This document shows, piece by piece, positions 12,661 through 22,747 of a stretch of DNA of 64,000 bases (position 1 is the stretch's first letter; every line of letters begins with the position of its first letter). A model generated the notes under the pieces. That model made no database searches. It worked only from the letters and a program-made list of their open reading frames with translations, and was not told the origin of the DNA. The position numbers and the translations under genes were made by a program. This DNA comes from Salarias fasciatus (Eukaryota; Chordata; Actinopteri; Blenniiformes; Blenniidae), in contig NC_043754.1 in assembly GCF_902148845.1 (NCBI RefSeq), positions 23,774,431 through 23,838,430 on the forward strand, given 5' to 3'.

Positions 12661-13332
12661 GTCTGCAAGCTGTCCGACTGCACAAGTGAAGCCTTCCAGA
12701 CACGGAACGTTTTTAATTTTTATGTTGAATGCGGAATTCAATTTGTTTTTAATAAAGTCTTTTAAGTTATTTAGTGGTTTGGGCCTTTTTTGTCTGAAAT
12801 ACTTGAGAATTTTGTAAATTGCACAATTATTGCCACACTGAACATGCATCATCAGTGACGTTGACAAGCGGCTTCAGTCTGTGGGAACTGGATTTGTAAA
12901 CATAAGGGTGTTTGAGAATTCCAGCAGCAATGGGAGTTTAAATCTTTCTGCATGTTAGACTAACTAGAGGAAGCAAGTCTTCAGTTTTTGCAAAGTGATG
13001 TTCAAATGAACCACGCTATCTCGTTGAGCCTCTGATGGGCTTGGCATCTCAAATGCATTTAGTGTCTGGAAAGCGTAGACTCTTCAGTTAGGCTGAGCAT
13101 ATTAAACCCTAAAGTTGGACACCGAGGTCTTCAAACTTAATGGAAATGCATAGAAGCTCATAAACTAGCTGCCAGGAACTTGGTTTTGCTGCAGGTTTTT
13201 GATGGGGATGAGGGCTCATTTCAACGCATTGAGGAACTCTTGAATGCTTTGGACGGTGAAAGGAAGTTGAATCACTTCAGAAAATAGGGAAACTAGACTT
13301 AAATGCCCCAACTAGGAATCAAACTCTGGTAT

Positions 13333-13556
13333 TCATACTGATTTTTCCTTATCCAGCACTTTTCTACCACTTGAGCAATCCCCAAAGCACTTTTTGCTGA
13401 ATATCGCATCGCCCATTCAGACACCAAAGGAAGCGGCTGTCATGCAAGGTGCTCATCTACTGGGATCGGTTTTTCGGGTTGTGGGCAGGCATGGAATGAA
13501 ACCTGCAATTTCTGATTGAGGCGACCGGCTCTTCCAACTGAGCCGGCTGGTGACGG
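13333..13556 (-). repeat. Decayed fish repeat with tRNA-like end
   Basis: Read on the minus strand, the end at about 13495-13552 contains a block like a tRNA A box (gctcagttggaagagc) followed by a B-box-like block (ggtttcattcc). The rest resembles a widespread fish repeat with a block like ctgccatgcaaggtgct. It looks like an old SINE-type fossil, not a functional tRNA. A second copy is at about 46038-46210. Confidence 0.5.
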
Positions 13557-13734
13557 TTTCAACAGTTGGTAAACTGTCATGCAATTCATACATGTTTAAG
13601 TCCTGCTTACTTGCCAAAAAATCCAAAGATTTATAGAATTCATGGGAAAGTGAAGTCTAGTGTGGATTCTTTGCTTTGCTGGACAGGTCCTCCAGTACAT
13701 TTAAACCTTGTACCTTTAGTACAGCTCAAGACTG

Positions 13735-13845
13735 TCTTTTGTCTTATTTTTGTCTTATTTTTGTTTTTACTTTGTGTTTGTACAGCACTTTGCTCAACAC
13801 TGTTGTTTTTAGTAGTGCTTTATAAATGAACTGGATTGGATTGAA
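13735..13845 (+). mobile_element. LINE 3' tail fragment, L2/Rex-like
   Basis: The stretch has the characteristic tail gcactttgctcaacactg, then tgctttataaatgaa and a ttggattgga end, typical of fish LINE 3' ends. No coding part is attached. Confidence 0.5.
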
Positions 13846-14098
13846 TCACAAAGACGTTTCAGAAACATGACCCCTTTTAACATTTCCTCCTCCCTCAAAC
13901 CATTCAGCTGTGAGAAGGAATCAGGTCAAGCAGGAAACCCACACACCAAGTCTCCTCCCTGTTGCTTCACTAATACCTGCAGTGCAAAACAAAGAAGCAT
14001 ACCTGCTTTTGCTCACACTAAAATGGTGTCAACCTCCGTCGAGGGTTGATTTTGCTGCTTCACTTTCAAACACAGCTCGGGACTGTCTTTTGGACGCC

Positions 14099-14656
14099 AT
14101 GCAGACTCAGCTCGTCGGCGTCAGTTTGGCGATCATCGGATTTCTCGGCACCATCCTCATCTGTGGCCTGCCTATGTGGAAGGTGACGGCTTTTGTGGGT
14201 TCGAACATTGTCACCTCTCAGATCTTCTGGGAAGGCCTGTGGATGAACTGCGTCGTCCAGAGCACGGGGCAGTCTCAGTGCAAGGCCTACGACTCCATCC
14301 TGGCTCTGCCACGAGACCTGCAGGCCGCCAGAGCTCTGATCTGCAGCTCCATCGGCGTCAGCGTGGTGGCCATCGGCCTCATCGTGGTCGGAGCCCGCTG
14401 CACCAACTTCTTTCACTACGACAGGCGGCAGAAAGACAACATCGGCCTGTCTGGAGGTGTGGTGTTCATCGTAGCAGGACTGCTGTGCATCGTACCGGTC
14501 AGCTGGACGGCTCACAACATCATCACAGGGTTTTTCAGCCCTGGAGCCATCGAGGAGAGGAGGGGCGAGCTGGGAGCTTCCATTTATGTGGGCTGGGCGT
14601 CCGGTGCTCTCCTTGTCCTTGGAGGAGGAATACTGTGTAGCACTTTTGGATGCTGA
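14099..14656 (+). CDS. Tail-less claudin, 185 aa
   Basis: A single-exon claudin with all four membrane segments and the first-loop signature (W at the PMW motif, W-E-G-L-W, two cysteines). The stop comes directly after TM4, in Cys-Ser-Thr-Phe-Gly-Cys. There is no cytoplasmic tail and no PDZ-binding end. The loop between TM2 and TM3 (after RCTNFF) and the second loop (FFSP for FYNP) are also divergent. The open frame extends upstream to about 13910, but the ATG at 14099 aligns with claudin starts and is preferred. It could form strands without ZO anchoring or act in another membrane; both are inference. A donor-like alternative that adds a tail exon is not obvious. ATTAAA at about 15156 may be the polyadenylation signal. 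Confidence 0.9.
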   Translation: MQTQLVGVSLAIIGFLGTILICGLPMWKVTAFVGSNIVTSQIFWEGLWMNCVVQSTGQSQCKAYDSILALPRDLQAARALICSSIGVSVVAIGLIVVGARCTNFFHYDRRQKDNIGLSGGVVFIVAGLLCIVPVSWTAHNIITGFFSPGAIEERRGELGASIYVGWASGALLVLGGGILCSTFGC

Positions 14657-15560
14657 GGACACGGAGGACAGAAAGAGACATTCATCCAACAGTGACTGTC
14701 TGTGTTGACTGTGACTGGCTTCATCTGCCTGAGATGGATTTTTTTTTCTCCTTTACAATTGCACTAGAGTCATTTAGTATGTTCAGATTCTTTTAAGAAA
14801 AACATCAGAATTGATGTATTTTAGCTTGCGCAGTACATTGTTGGTACAAACAAAAGACCAAAGCAGCTTTTTTAACCACAATCTGTAATATTCATGCTGT
14901 TATGCCTGTGTATAAATAGATTTTGTTGTTTTGTTTTTCGAACTTTGAGCTACTTTTACTTTCAGTAATTGCACTCACAATGTCTGACATGAAATGAAAA
15001 GCAAAATTGTAAACATAAGGACAATCTTGGATCTGTTTATTTTCATAATTTTTTGAGTTTGTCATCTAACAACAGTACATTTAATTTTTTGGTCATATTT
15101 ATATGTTATCAGTATGTTTTACTGATGTGTGCTTCAGCTTTTCACTTTGATAACAATTAAAACCTGCAAATCAAACACTTACTCAACATATTTTTTGTGT
15201 CAAAGAAATGGAGAGCAAAGCAATATTATCATGAACTTTTACTCTTAAAGGCCAGAAAAACCACTTTGGGCTGTTTGAGTACTTTATTGACAGACATTAA
15301 AAGTTCCCCCTCTCAGAACACAATTTGCATTTCCTTGTTGATCTTTGTGTCATCTGACTATTTAATCTTTAAGGACAACATAACAACTGTGGAGCATAGC
15401 TTATTCTCTCTTACACCTGACAAGAGAAATGTTTTGTAGATTTTCTCCGTCACTGAAACTGTGACAGTTTCTGTACTTTTCAGGGTGACGCTCGGTAGTT
15501 TTGTTGTGTTTTTTTTTTTCCTGGTTTTGCTGCAGCAGAAGAAGGTTGTATGTTTTTGAA

Positions 15561-17645
15561 ATGGGGGGCCAGGGCAGGCTGATTGGAGGCCTGGCGTTAT
15601 GTCTGCTGGGGGTTTTAGGAGTGTGTTTGACGTGTGGGCTTCCAATGTGGCGCGAAACAGCTTTCGTGGGAGCAAATATTGTGACTGCACAAACGGTAAG
15701 GCCATCCGTGTTCATCTGGTATTAAACGTGATGGTTAGTTTTCAGGTGTACATGCTACTTTTTATCTTTACATGTTCGATATCCGTTCTAAAATACAGGA
15801 AACCTCCTCTATCTTGTCCAGCTTCCAAACCATTAATGGTGTCGTTGTCTGTGTTTGAGGTGTGGGACGGTCTGTGGCTGCACTGCATTTTCCAATCAAC
15901 GGGCCAAATGCAGTGCAAGAGGCACACAGGGTTCATCACGCTGACCACGGACATCCAGGCCGGCCGCGCCCTCACACTCATCTCCATCCTTGTTGGGATT
16001 CTGGGCTTCATCGTCACTCTCCTCGGAGGAGGAGCCGTCAACTGCAGTGGAAATCCTCCCGACCCACTCGAGCCTCCGTCGCCTTCTTCCTCCAAAAAGA
16101 AGGTGCTGAAGCTGTTGGTCTCCTGATTGTTGTTTGGCAGATGAACAGAATGTGGTGCTGGGTTAACATCCTGCCTGTTGTGGAATTTTTGGTGAATCAG
16201 AGCCAAAGATGAAGAGTCAAGGTGTTGACGCTGCACAAGGAGGATTTATTGAGGACTGCAGAGAAAGCACACACAATCAGCTGATTGAGAGCGAGGCTGT
16301 TGCTCTGGGGAGAATCCAACCCGACTCTGGCATGACTTCCGGCCATGCCATCTCATATAGCTAGATCTCACGAGACTAGCAGACGCTGTTTCCAAGTGAC
16401 TTCAGACAAAACAGAGCAGCCTTCACACTGTGTTCCTGAGAACTTTGAAAACAAAGCATTATTCCATATCACTACCTTTACATGGAGACCGTAGACTTTT
16501 GAACATGTGAGTAACACTTTATTTAGGAATGCCAGCCAAGAATTCATGACATTTATTCAATAATTCAGCTAAAGGCCTGATGGCAACACTCCAAGGTTTT
16601 GCACTGCTTGCATTTTTTTCTGTAGTAATTTTTAGTCAGCGCATTTATCAGAAATTCAGCCTCGCTGCTGTTCCCACTGTTACACAGTGACACATTGCAT
16701 GTGTAAAACAACTGATTTTCACACTCACAGAACTACCTGATTTCATTTTAAGGGGTCGTTGTGCAATACTGATGTGTTGTTTGGGGACTGGAAAACATAT
16801 TGTGTTTATTTAAAGGTAAAATGAATCCGTTTCAGGCTCTGGTCGCACTGTTAATTACATTTTCACCTTCCCCTTGTGTCAGTCCTTTTATAACAAAGAA
16901 AGTTGTGCTATGATCCATCCATTTTCTTTAAAGCTTTAACCAATTCAAAGCTGGAACCTGTCCCAGCTGACTTTAGGAGACAGCAGGATACACAGAGAGG
17001 TGGACAATAGCACACTTCCGCATTCATGGAGCCTATTGAGTCCCCAATTAAAAAACCTGATAACACAGGAAGAGGACATGCAGCTTCCTCACAGAAACGT
17101 CTATCAGGAGTCAAATCAGGGATATTCTCCATGTGACAAAGGAGCGCTAAGAGAGATTACATTTATTATGGTTCAATTCTGTCATTTTCTGATGGATTTC
17201 ACTCAAGTCTCTTGTGTTCCAGGTGTGCTTACTGGGCGGGCTGCTGTGCTTGCTGTCCGGTGTCCTGTGCCTGATTTCAGTCAGTTGGTCAGCAGCAGCC
17301 ACCCTCTCCTTCTTCAACGACCCTTTTGTACCGGCTGCCTTAAAAAGGGAGGTGGGCTCCTCCATCTACATCGGCTGGGCCTCCTCGGCGCTGCTCCTGC
17401 TCAGCGGCGCCCTCCTCTGCTTTGTCTGTGGGCAGGACGAGAGGCCTCTTCCCTCCTACTACTACTTGCCGTACAACTCCAGCACTCAGTTCACTGACAG
17501 CTCGACCCGCATGGCCACCATGAGGGCAGATTTAGCGAGACCAAATGACCCGACAATGGTGAACTACGCAGCTCAGGTGCATCGACAGAACTCCCGAAAC
17601 TCAAGGACGGCTGGATTTTACAATCAAACTCAGGCCAGATATTAA
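15561..17645 (+). CDS. Three-exon claudin, about 266 aa
   Basis: Coding exons are 15561-15695, 15860-16102 and 17223-17645, all joined in phase 0 with GT donors and AG acceptors. They encode 45, 81 and 140 residues. Exon 1 gives TM1 and the first half of loop 1 up to IVTAQT. Exon 2 gives VWDGLW, both cysteines, TM2 and a long proline-rich cytosolic loop ending in KKK. Exon 3 gives TM3, TM4 and a tail of about 80 residues. The tail ends in Ala-Arg-Tyr, not the usual Tyr-Val. Intron 2 (about 1.1 kb) contains an old repeat at 16906-17135. The last 55 or so coding bases are repeated at 28960 by the segmental duplication. The match to a named vertebrate claudin is uncertain. The donor after exon 2 (GTGCTG) is weak, so that boundary is less sure. 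Confidence 0.85.
16906..17135 (+). repeat. Teleost interspersed repeat in a claudin intron
   Basis: Starts with tccatccattttcttt, followed by a cctgtcccagctgac block and a late block like gaggacatgcagcttcctcac. This order is that of a common fish repeat tail. It lies in intron 2 of the three-exon claudin and ends about 90 bases before exon 3. Confidence 0.55.
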
Positions 17646-17688
17646 AATCTGAGCAGAGACTTTCCTGGCCAAAACACATTACATAGAT

Positions 17689-17903
17689 CAGGGTTTCTTA
17701 ACCCTGGTCCTCGAGGCCCAGTGTCCTGCATGTTTTGCCTCTCTCCCAATTGGAACACACCTGATTGCAATGAGAGCTAATTACTGGGCTTTGTTACAAG
17801 CAGCCCAGTAATTAGCTCTCATTGCAATCAGGTGTGTTCCAATTGGGAGAGAGGCAAAACATGCAGGACACTGGGCCTCGAGGACCAGGGTTAAGAAACC
17901 CTG
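17689..17903. mobile_element. Palindromic hAT-type MITE, 215 bp, perfect 102-bp arms
   Basis: The left arm (17689-17790) and right arm (17802-17903) are exact reverse complements by eye around an 11-base loop. The ends are CAGGG and CCCTG. An 8-base target duplication, ACATAGAT, flanks it at 17681-17688 and 17904-17911. An 8-base duplication with CAGGG ends is typical of hAT elements. The matching place in unit B, near 29050, has a single uninterrupted copy of the site. Confidence 0.95.
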
Positions 17904-18497
17904 ACATAGATGATTGTCTCCAGATAACAGAATGGGACTTATTGACGTAGTTATGGATGACTTTAATATGATACTATTTTAAATTTTCTTGAATTAATGG
18001 ACTTCTTCACACAGCAATGTGGACTTCATTTTTCTGATCATGTTACTTATTTCCCATTTCCCATTGTGTATGGCTTTCCTTTAGGAGGCTGTCAAAACAA
18101 TACCAATAAAGACAAAGGGAATCGTGGTTTTAGTGTTAGTTCCTTGAATTCTTTGCAGATATTTATTCCAAGCCTTCCTCGCTCCAAAACGGCACCCTCT
18201 AATTAAGCAAAAAAAAAACAAAACTCCCTTTACTGGAAACTACATGACCGAGTAGATTTTCCAAGCAAAATACTCATAGTAATGTAAGATACTTACAGTA
18301 TAGATGGGGTTAGTTTTCAAAACCACACATATACAAACATTTATTTTGAACAGACCACCTTATTTCAAATAAAAGCACACATCAAATGGAAATTGAACAT
18401 TTTGCATTTATGATAAAAATAATGAACAAATAAAATCTTGCATCCAATGTGAAAAATAAATACCTTTAATTGTGAAATCATGGATCTTTTCATTTAA

Positions 18498-19542
18498 AGG
18501 GACTTAAGGCAACTTTACAAAATTTACCTCAGTGCTGCCGTGATAGGTGCTGTGGGTAACTGCAGCCACCAGCCAAGGCAGCACGGGAGCGCGCACAAAC
18601 ATTTTACAGAAAGTCCGGCTTCACAGCGCTGCACCAGGGATGCTCATGCTGTTTACAACATCACAGTTTAATGCAAGACCACAGCGCATATTATGTGATT
18701 TTGGTAAGCATCGTTTTCACTCCCAAATGCAGCTGAAGTTCCCTCCATGAATCAAATGCATATCCAATATTTATTCGGGTGCCTGTCCGGCTTCAGTCTT
18801 TTTTTTTTTTTTGACTCACGAGATAACGCTGATAAAGTCCTTTCACAGACGGGAGCAAAATATATAATATTACCGGGAGAGCGGACAAATGAAACTACAA
18901 ATAGAACTACAAATGAACTTTCTTCTGTTGATTCTTGGTTTGTCAGCGAGTGAGCAGCGGCGTATTTGCGCAGCGCGATCCATTTGACGAGTGGACGGAG
19001 TGGTGTGGGTCTCCTCTCTTCTCTGACTGCAGCAGGGAGCGCTGCATGACACTGGCCGCTCGTGAGTGCTTTGGGACGGGGGAGGGGCTCACGCAGCACC
19101 CGCTGCTTGTTGACGGCAGCAGAGACGTCCTGTCACGTCTCCAGAGCACCAGAAAAAGTCCCTAAATTTGTCGCTAGTCGCTTTTGACTAAAAAAAAGTC
19201 GCCAGGAGGCTTTGGAAAGTCGCCAGATTTAGCGAGAAAGTCACCAAGTTGGCAACACTGCCCGCCCCTGACCCAGCAGCGTTTGAGTCCGCGTCCACGG
19301 CGGCCATGTTCTTCCTGTTCGGTAACGCGCATACAGTGTCAATTTACGTCACATCCCCACGACTGCGCGGGAAATTCGGACCCCGAACAGCAACAAATTA
19401 TTTGGCACACAGCCTGTATAAGGCAACAGACAGATACGCGGATTGGCCTGTTATTTTAGGTTTTTAATGCTTCACGACCCATTAGCATTGAATAAACTGG
19501 AAATGCATGTGTAGTTTTTCACAAATCTTGCCTTAAGTCCCT
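18498..19542. mobile_element. TTAA-flanked element, 1045 bp, piggyBac-type
   Basis: Terminal inverted repeats of 15 bases (AGGGACTTAAGGCAA) are flanked by TTAA at 18494-18497 and 19543-19546. Unit B has a single TTAA at the same place, in the sequence catTTAAgacag near 29660. The TTAA target suggests piggyBac-type transposition. I find no transposase frame inside, so it is non-autonomous or decayed. The interior includes a GC-rich stretch at about 18940-19320. Confidence 0.9.
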
Positions 19543-20231
19543 TTAAGACAGATATGGGTGAAGGACACAGGTTATTTCATCACTATTATTATGATTATGA
19601 GTAAAGGAGACAGCCATATCAACCACACATGGAGTTATTTGTGCTGTTAAATGTCAACATGTTCCAGAGATAACAATGAGGCCAGCTGACAGCTCTGCTG
19701 GGGTTCAGGAAGAGATAACTCAGACGCTGTGTGGGAAGTGGTTCAACTATCAACCAAAGCCATCACTCCAAATTACAGGATGGTCCGACTGCTTTGAGAT
19801 ACATCAGCATATTTCTTGAGCATTGCTTTAGTCCTGGAGCCTGCGCTGAACTGTGGATGCCTCCCTGCTCCGGCACACCTGACTCAAATGAATCAGCCAT
19901 GACGAAGCCCTGAAAACACCTGATGTCTTCAGCTTCATGCCTGTTCTGTTACCTGATCTCAACACTGCACACTGAGGAAAATCCCTTCAGGTTGCTGTTT
20001 ACTGATTTCTTCACAAATCAGTTTAAGTCCCAAGACAACTGAGGATAACTCCTCCTCTGACTTCCCCCTGAGTGTCATACATTGCACAAGAGGAAGCCCT
20101 GGTCATTTCTGAGTGGGTGATTTAAAAAAACAAAACAAAAAAAAAACTCTACCCTTGCTTTCTTCACACACCACTCAAGCTCTGGGCAGCAGACAGCTTG
20201 GCTCATTCCACGAGATCGCCGGAGCGTCAGC

Positions 20232-20858
20232 ATGGTGTCTGCTTGTAGACAGATTGTGGGCTTGTCCCTGGCCGTCATCGGGTTCTTTGGGAGCATCCTC
20301 ATCTGTGCGCTCCCCACCTGGAAAGTCACAGCCTTCATCGGTGCCAACATCATCACGTCTCAGTTGATCTGGGAAGGTTTATGGATGAACTGCGTGACCC
20401 AGAGTACCGGCCAGATGCAGTGCAAAGTCTACGATTCCCTGCTGGTCTTGCCTCAGGACCTGAAGGCTACCAGAGCTCTGGTGGTCATCGCCATCATCGT
20501 CGGGGTGTTTGGGATCTTGCTTGGTGTGATTGGAGGCAAATGCACCAACTTTGTGCGTGATGAATCTCAGAAGTGCAAAGTGGCCATTGCCTCTGGAATC
20601 GTCTTCATCATCACAGGCCTTCTGGTGCTCATACCCGTCTGCTGGACCGCCAACACCATCATTCGGGATTCCTACAACCCGATCCTGATCAACGCTCAGA
20701 AGAGGGAGATGGGGGCTTCGCTGTTCATCGGCTGGGGGTCCGCGGGGCTGCTGTTCCTGGGGGGAGGCATCCTCTGCAGCTCCTGTCCTCCTAGCTATGA
20801 GAGGAACATTAAGTATTCCAATGCTCGCTCTGTGGAAAGCAGCAGGGCCTCTGTATAG
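20232..20858 (+). CDS. Claudin in duplication unit A, 208 aa, fast-evolving copy
   Basis: A single-exon claudin whose sister is the gene at 30642. The ATG (MVSACRQI) and the first-loop signature (W30, GLW, C54, C64) are intact. Hand alignment with the sister finds about 19 amino-acid changes, a two-residue deletion in the tail and only three clear silent changes. At most variable sites the sister has the common claudin residue and this copy does not: LQAAR is LKATR, DFYNP is DSYNP, RELGA is REMGA, and the last residues Tyr-Val are Ser-Val. The PDZ-binding end is therefore weakened. The frame is fully open, so this is either relaxed constraint or adaptation. AATAAA lies at 21243-21248. Confidence 0.95.
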   Translation: MVSACRQIVGLSLAVIGFFGSILICALPTWKVTAFIGANIITSQLIWEGLWMNCVTQSTGQMQCKVYDSLLVLPQDLKATRALVVIAIIVGVFGILLGVIGGKCTNFVRDESQKCKVAIASGIVFIITGLLVLIPVCWTANTIIRDSYNPILINAQKREMGASLFIGWGSAGLLFLGGGILCSSCPPSYERNIKYSNARSVESSRASV

Positions 20859-21311
20859 GTCCAAGATTCTGTGACAAGTAACTCCAACTAAGCCTTATCA
20901 GCCGGAAAAACTCTACCATTAGAATTTCTTTTGTGATTTGCTGAATGAATGTGTAACGTCAGTGTTTTTATCTCAGACTTCTAGATCATAACAGTGCAAC
21001 ATGCTATGAAATGTGGAAACTATCATTCTGTCAGTAAACATTTCTACCGTCTAACCGTTACTAACGGATTGTAGTTTATTCACATTTGAAGTTCTATATA
21101 AATGACTCTCATGAAATGAGATAGAAGAATCATTTTAATGTCTTTGAATGTGAAATCTCCTAATCTGAATTGTTTTCTTTCAGTCCACTTTTATAACTGA
21201 AACTGGCTGAATATTGATTGAAATATAACATTTGCTGCTTTTAATAAACATTTTACTTAAATTCAGTTTCTCTTCACATTTATGATCATTTTTTAAAAGT
21301 TATCTGCTTAA

Positions 21312-21830
21312 AGGTGCATTAAGGAGTTTTTCAACTTTTAAAATACTTATTTTCCACCATAAATATGTTACACATTTTTAATGATGTGTACAATGTGCCC
21401 TGACATATTCATTACAAGTACCTCTAACAGGGCTAAATTGTCACTTGAAAGTTGCAGTGCCGGTCCGGCACCAGAATTTTTTTGGGGAGAATTTGAGAGA
21501 ATGTGATGTATTGCGCGCTGCCGCTGACCTGATATCCTTAAGTTTCGTTTTGTCCGCCATTACTCTGCTAGATGCTTAGTTAGCAACAACTGAGCAGGAT
21601 CTTCCAGAAAGTAAGAAAAGACTGGCTTCTAGCACTGCCACAACTCCAGCAGACTCCACCAGGTAAAAGAAACTTAAATTTTACTCGAGCGCTACTGAAA
21701 GAGTGAGGAAGGAGTTCCCCTCTTCTGTGCATGCAAGCCACAGGCACGAGTGTTTCACTAAGCTGCATTACGCCCAAGGCCTGCAGGGGCCGCTGTTTCA
21801 CATAAAACGTGCAAACTCCTTAATGCACCT
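21312..21830. mobile_element. TTAA-flanked MITE, 519 bp
   Basis: Terminal inverted repeats of about 18 bases (AGGTGCATTAAGGAGTTT) are flanked by TTAA at 21308-21311 and 21831-21834. There is no transposase. Its right TTAA is also the left TTAA of the next element. Confidence 0.9.
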
Positions 21831-21834
21831 TTAA

Positions 21835-22319
21835 AGCTAGGGTCGGCAATCTTGGAAAACTAGCATGTAGCATGAATGTAGCATCTCCCCAAGGCTCTGC
21901 CCAGCTCCCACCCCATTGGAGGAGCTCCCGTTGATCGCCTCCAACGTTATTAACCTTTCTGACTGCCCACACACAACGCGCATAGGAGCGCAGCGCGCGC
22001 CCGCTCCGCGTTCTATTTTTCACGCGAGCATCGAGAGCGCCCTGGCAACGCGCGCGCGCATTGAATCAGGGCCAGTGCACGCCATTGAAATGTACGCGCA
22101 GGGGGCTGGTAGGACAGCGAAGGGATCTGATTGGTTTCTTAAGAGCGGTCTGCGCCTTACGATTGGTCGGAGTTTTTACTGTCCTTTGGCCGCTACAGTT
22201 GTCAGATTTTTTCCGTACCTTTTTCCGTACACATAATGTATTGACTTCTCCCAGGGGGCAAGGAGTATTTCACTCAGTATGACAAAAAGTGCTTTTGGAC
22301 AACATCGTCTACCCTAGCT
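21835..22319. mobile_element. TTAA-flanked MITE, 485 bp, adjacent to the previous one
   Basis: Ends are AGCTAGGGT and ACCCTAGCT, flanked by TTAA at 21831-21834 and 22320-22323. A truncated relative is at 28351-28517. Unit B has one TTAA (31747-31750) where the two elements together sit in unit A. Confidence 0.88.
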
Positions 22320-22747
22320 TTAAATCATGTGGATCCGGTTTTACGAGCGTTCGTGAAAGATTTTTTTTACAAACTGATTGTGACCTCTCCACTCTGCAAC
22401 TCTTTCCTGGTCAATTATTGAGTCCACGTTTCATACTTTTGGGGTTTACATTTAGTAATTTGTTTTAGATTACTAGATTTGTATTAAATTACTGGATTAC
22501 CAGAGGTAATTGATTAATTTAAGTAATTTAATTAAATTAATAATTTCAGTAAATTGTCATGTTCTAATTAATAATTGCAGACTGTTAACTGTGAATCACT
22601 AATAACAATCAGTTATGATGTAATGAATTGTTTAAAGTGTGGCACAAAGCAATTTATCCAAAATCAATTATTTAACAGAATAAACTGTTGTTTATTCATT
22701 AATAACGTAGGATAGTCAGTTATTTGGGAATGAGTAAATCACAGAGT

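Larger units (their letters stand above)
12770..13850. other. Spacer with two old repeats, no gene
   Basis: No coding exon is evident. About 13333-13556 is a decayed repeat with a tRNA-like end, and about 13735-13845 is a LINE-like 3' tail. Confidence 0.5.
17588..22435 (+). repeat. Segmental duplication, unit A
   Basis: Starts inside the last coding exon of the three-exon claudin and includes its 3' flank, the 208-aa claudin at 20232 and sequence up to about 22435. It aligns with unit B (28960-31810) except where transposons interrupt it. These are the palindromic MITE at 17689-17903, the TTAA element at 18498-19542 and two adjacent TTAA elements at 21312-22319. Without these insertions the two units have similar lengths. 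Confidence 0.85.

Noticed and set aside
11782-12867. 361-codon minus-strand frame across the claudin at 12001
   Set aside because: It is the antisense shadow of a strong claudin gene with its own promoter, and matches no family.
13490-13555. tRNA gene on minus
   Set aside because: A- and B-box-like blocks are present but degenerate, and the sequence belongs to a repeat; no credible cloverleaf.
19731-19913. A 60-codon open frame present in both duplication units (also 29847-30029)
   Set aside because: The frame is open in both, but most differences change amino acids, it resembles no family, and it overlaps sequence like an old interspersed repeat. It is probably chance.
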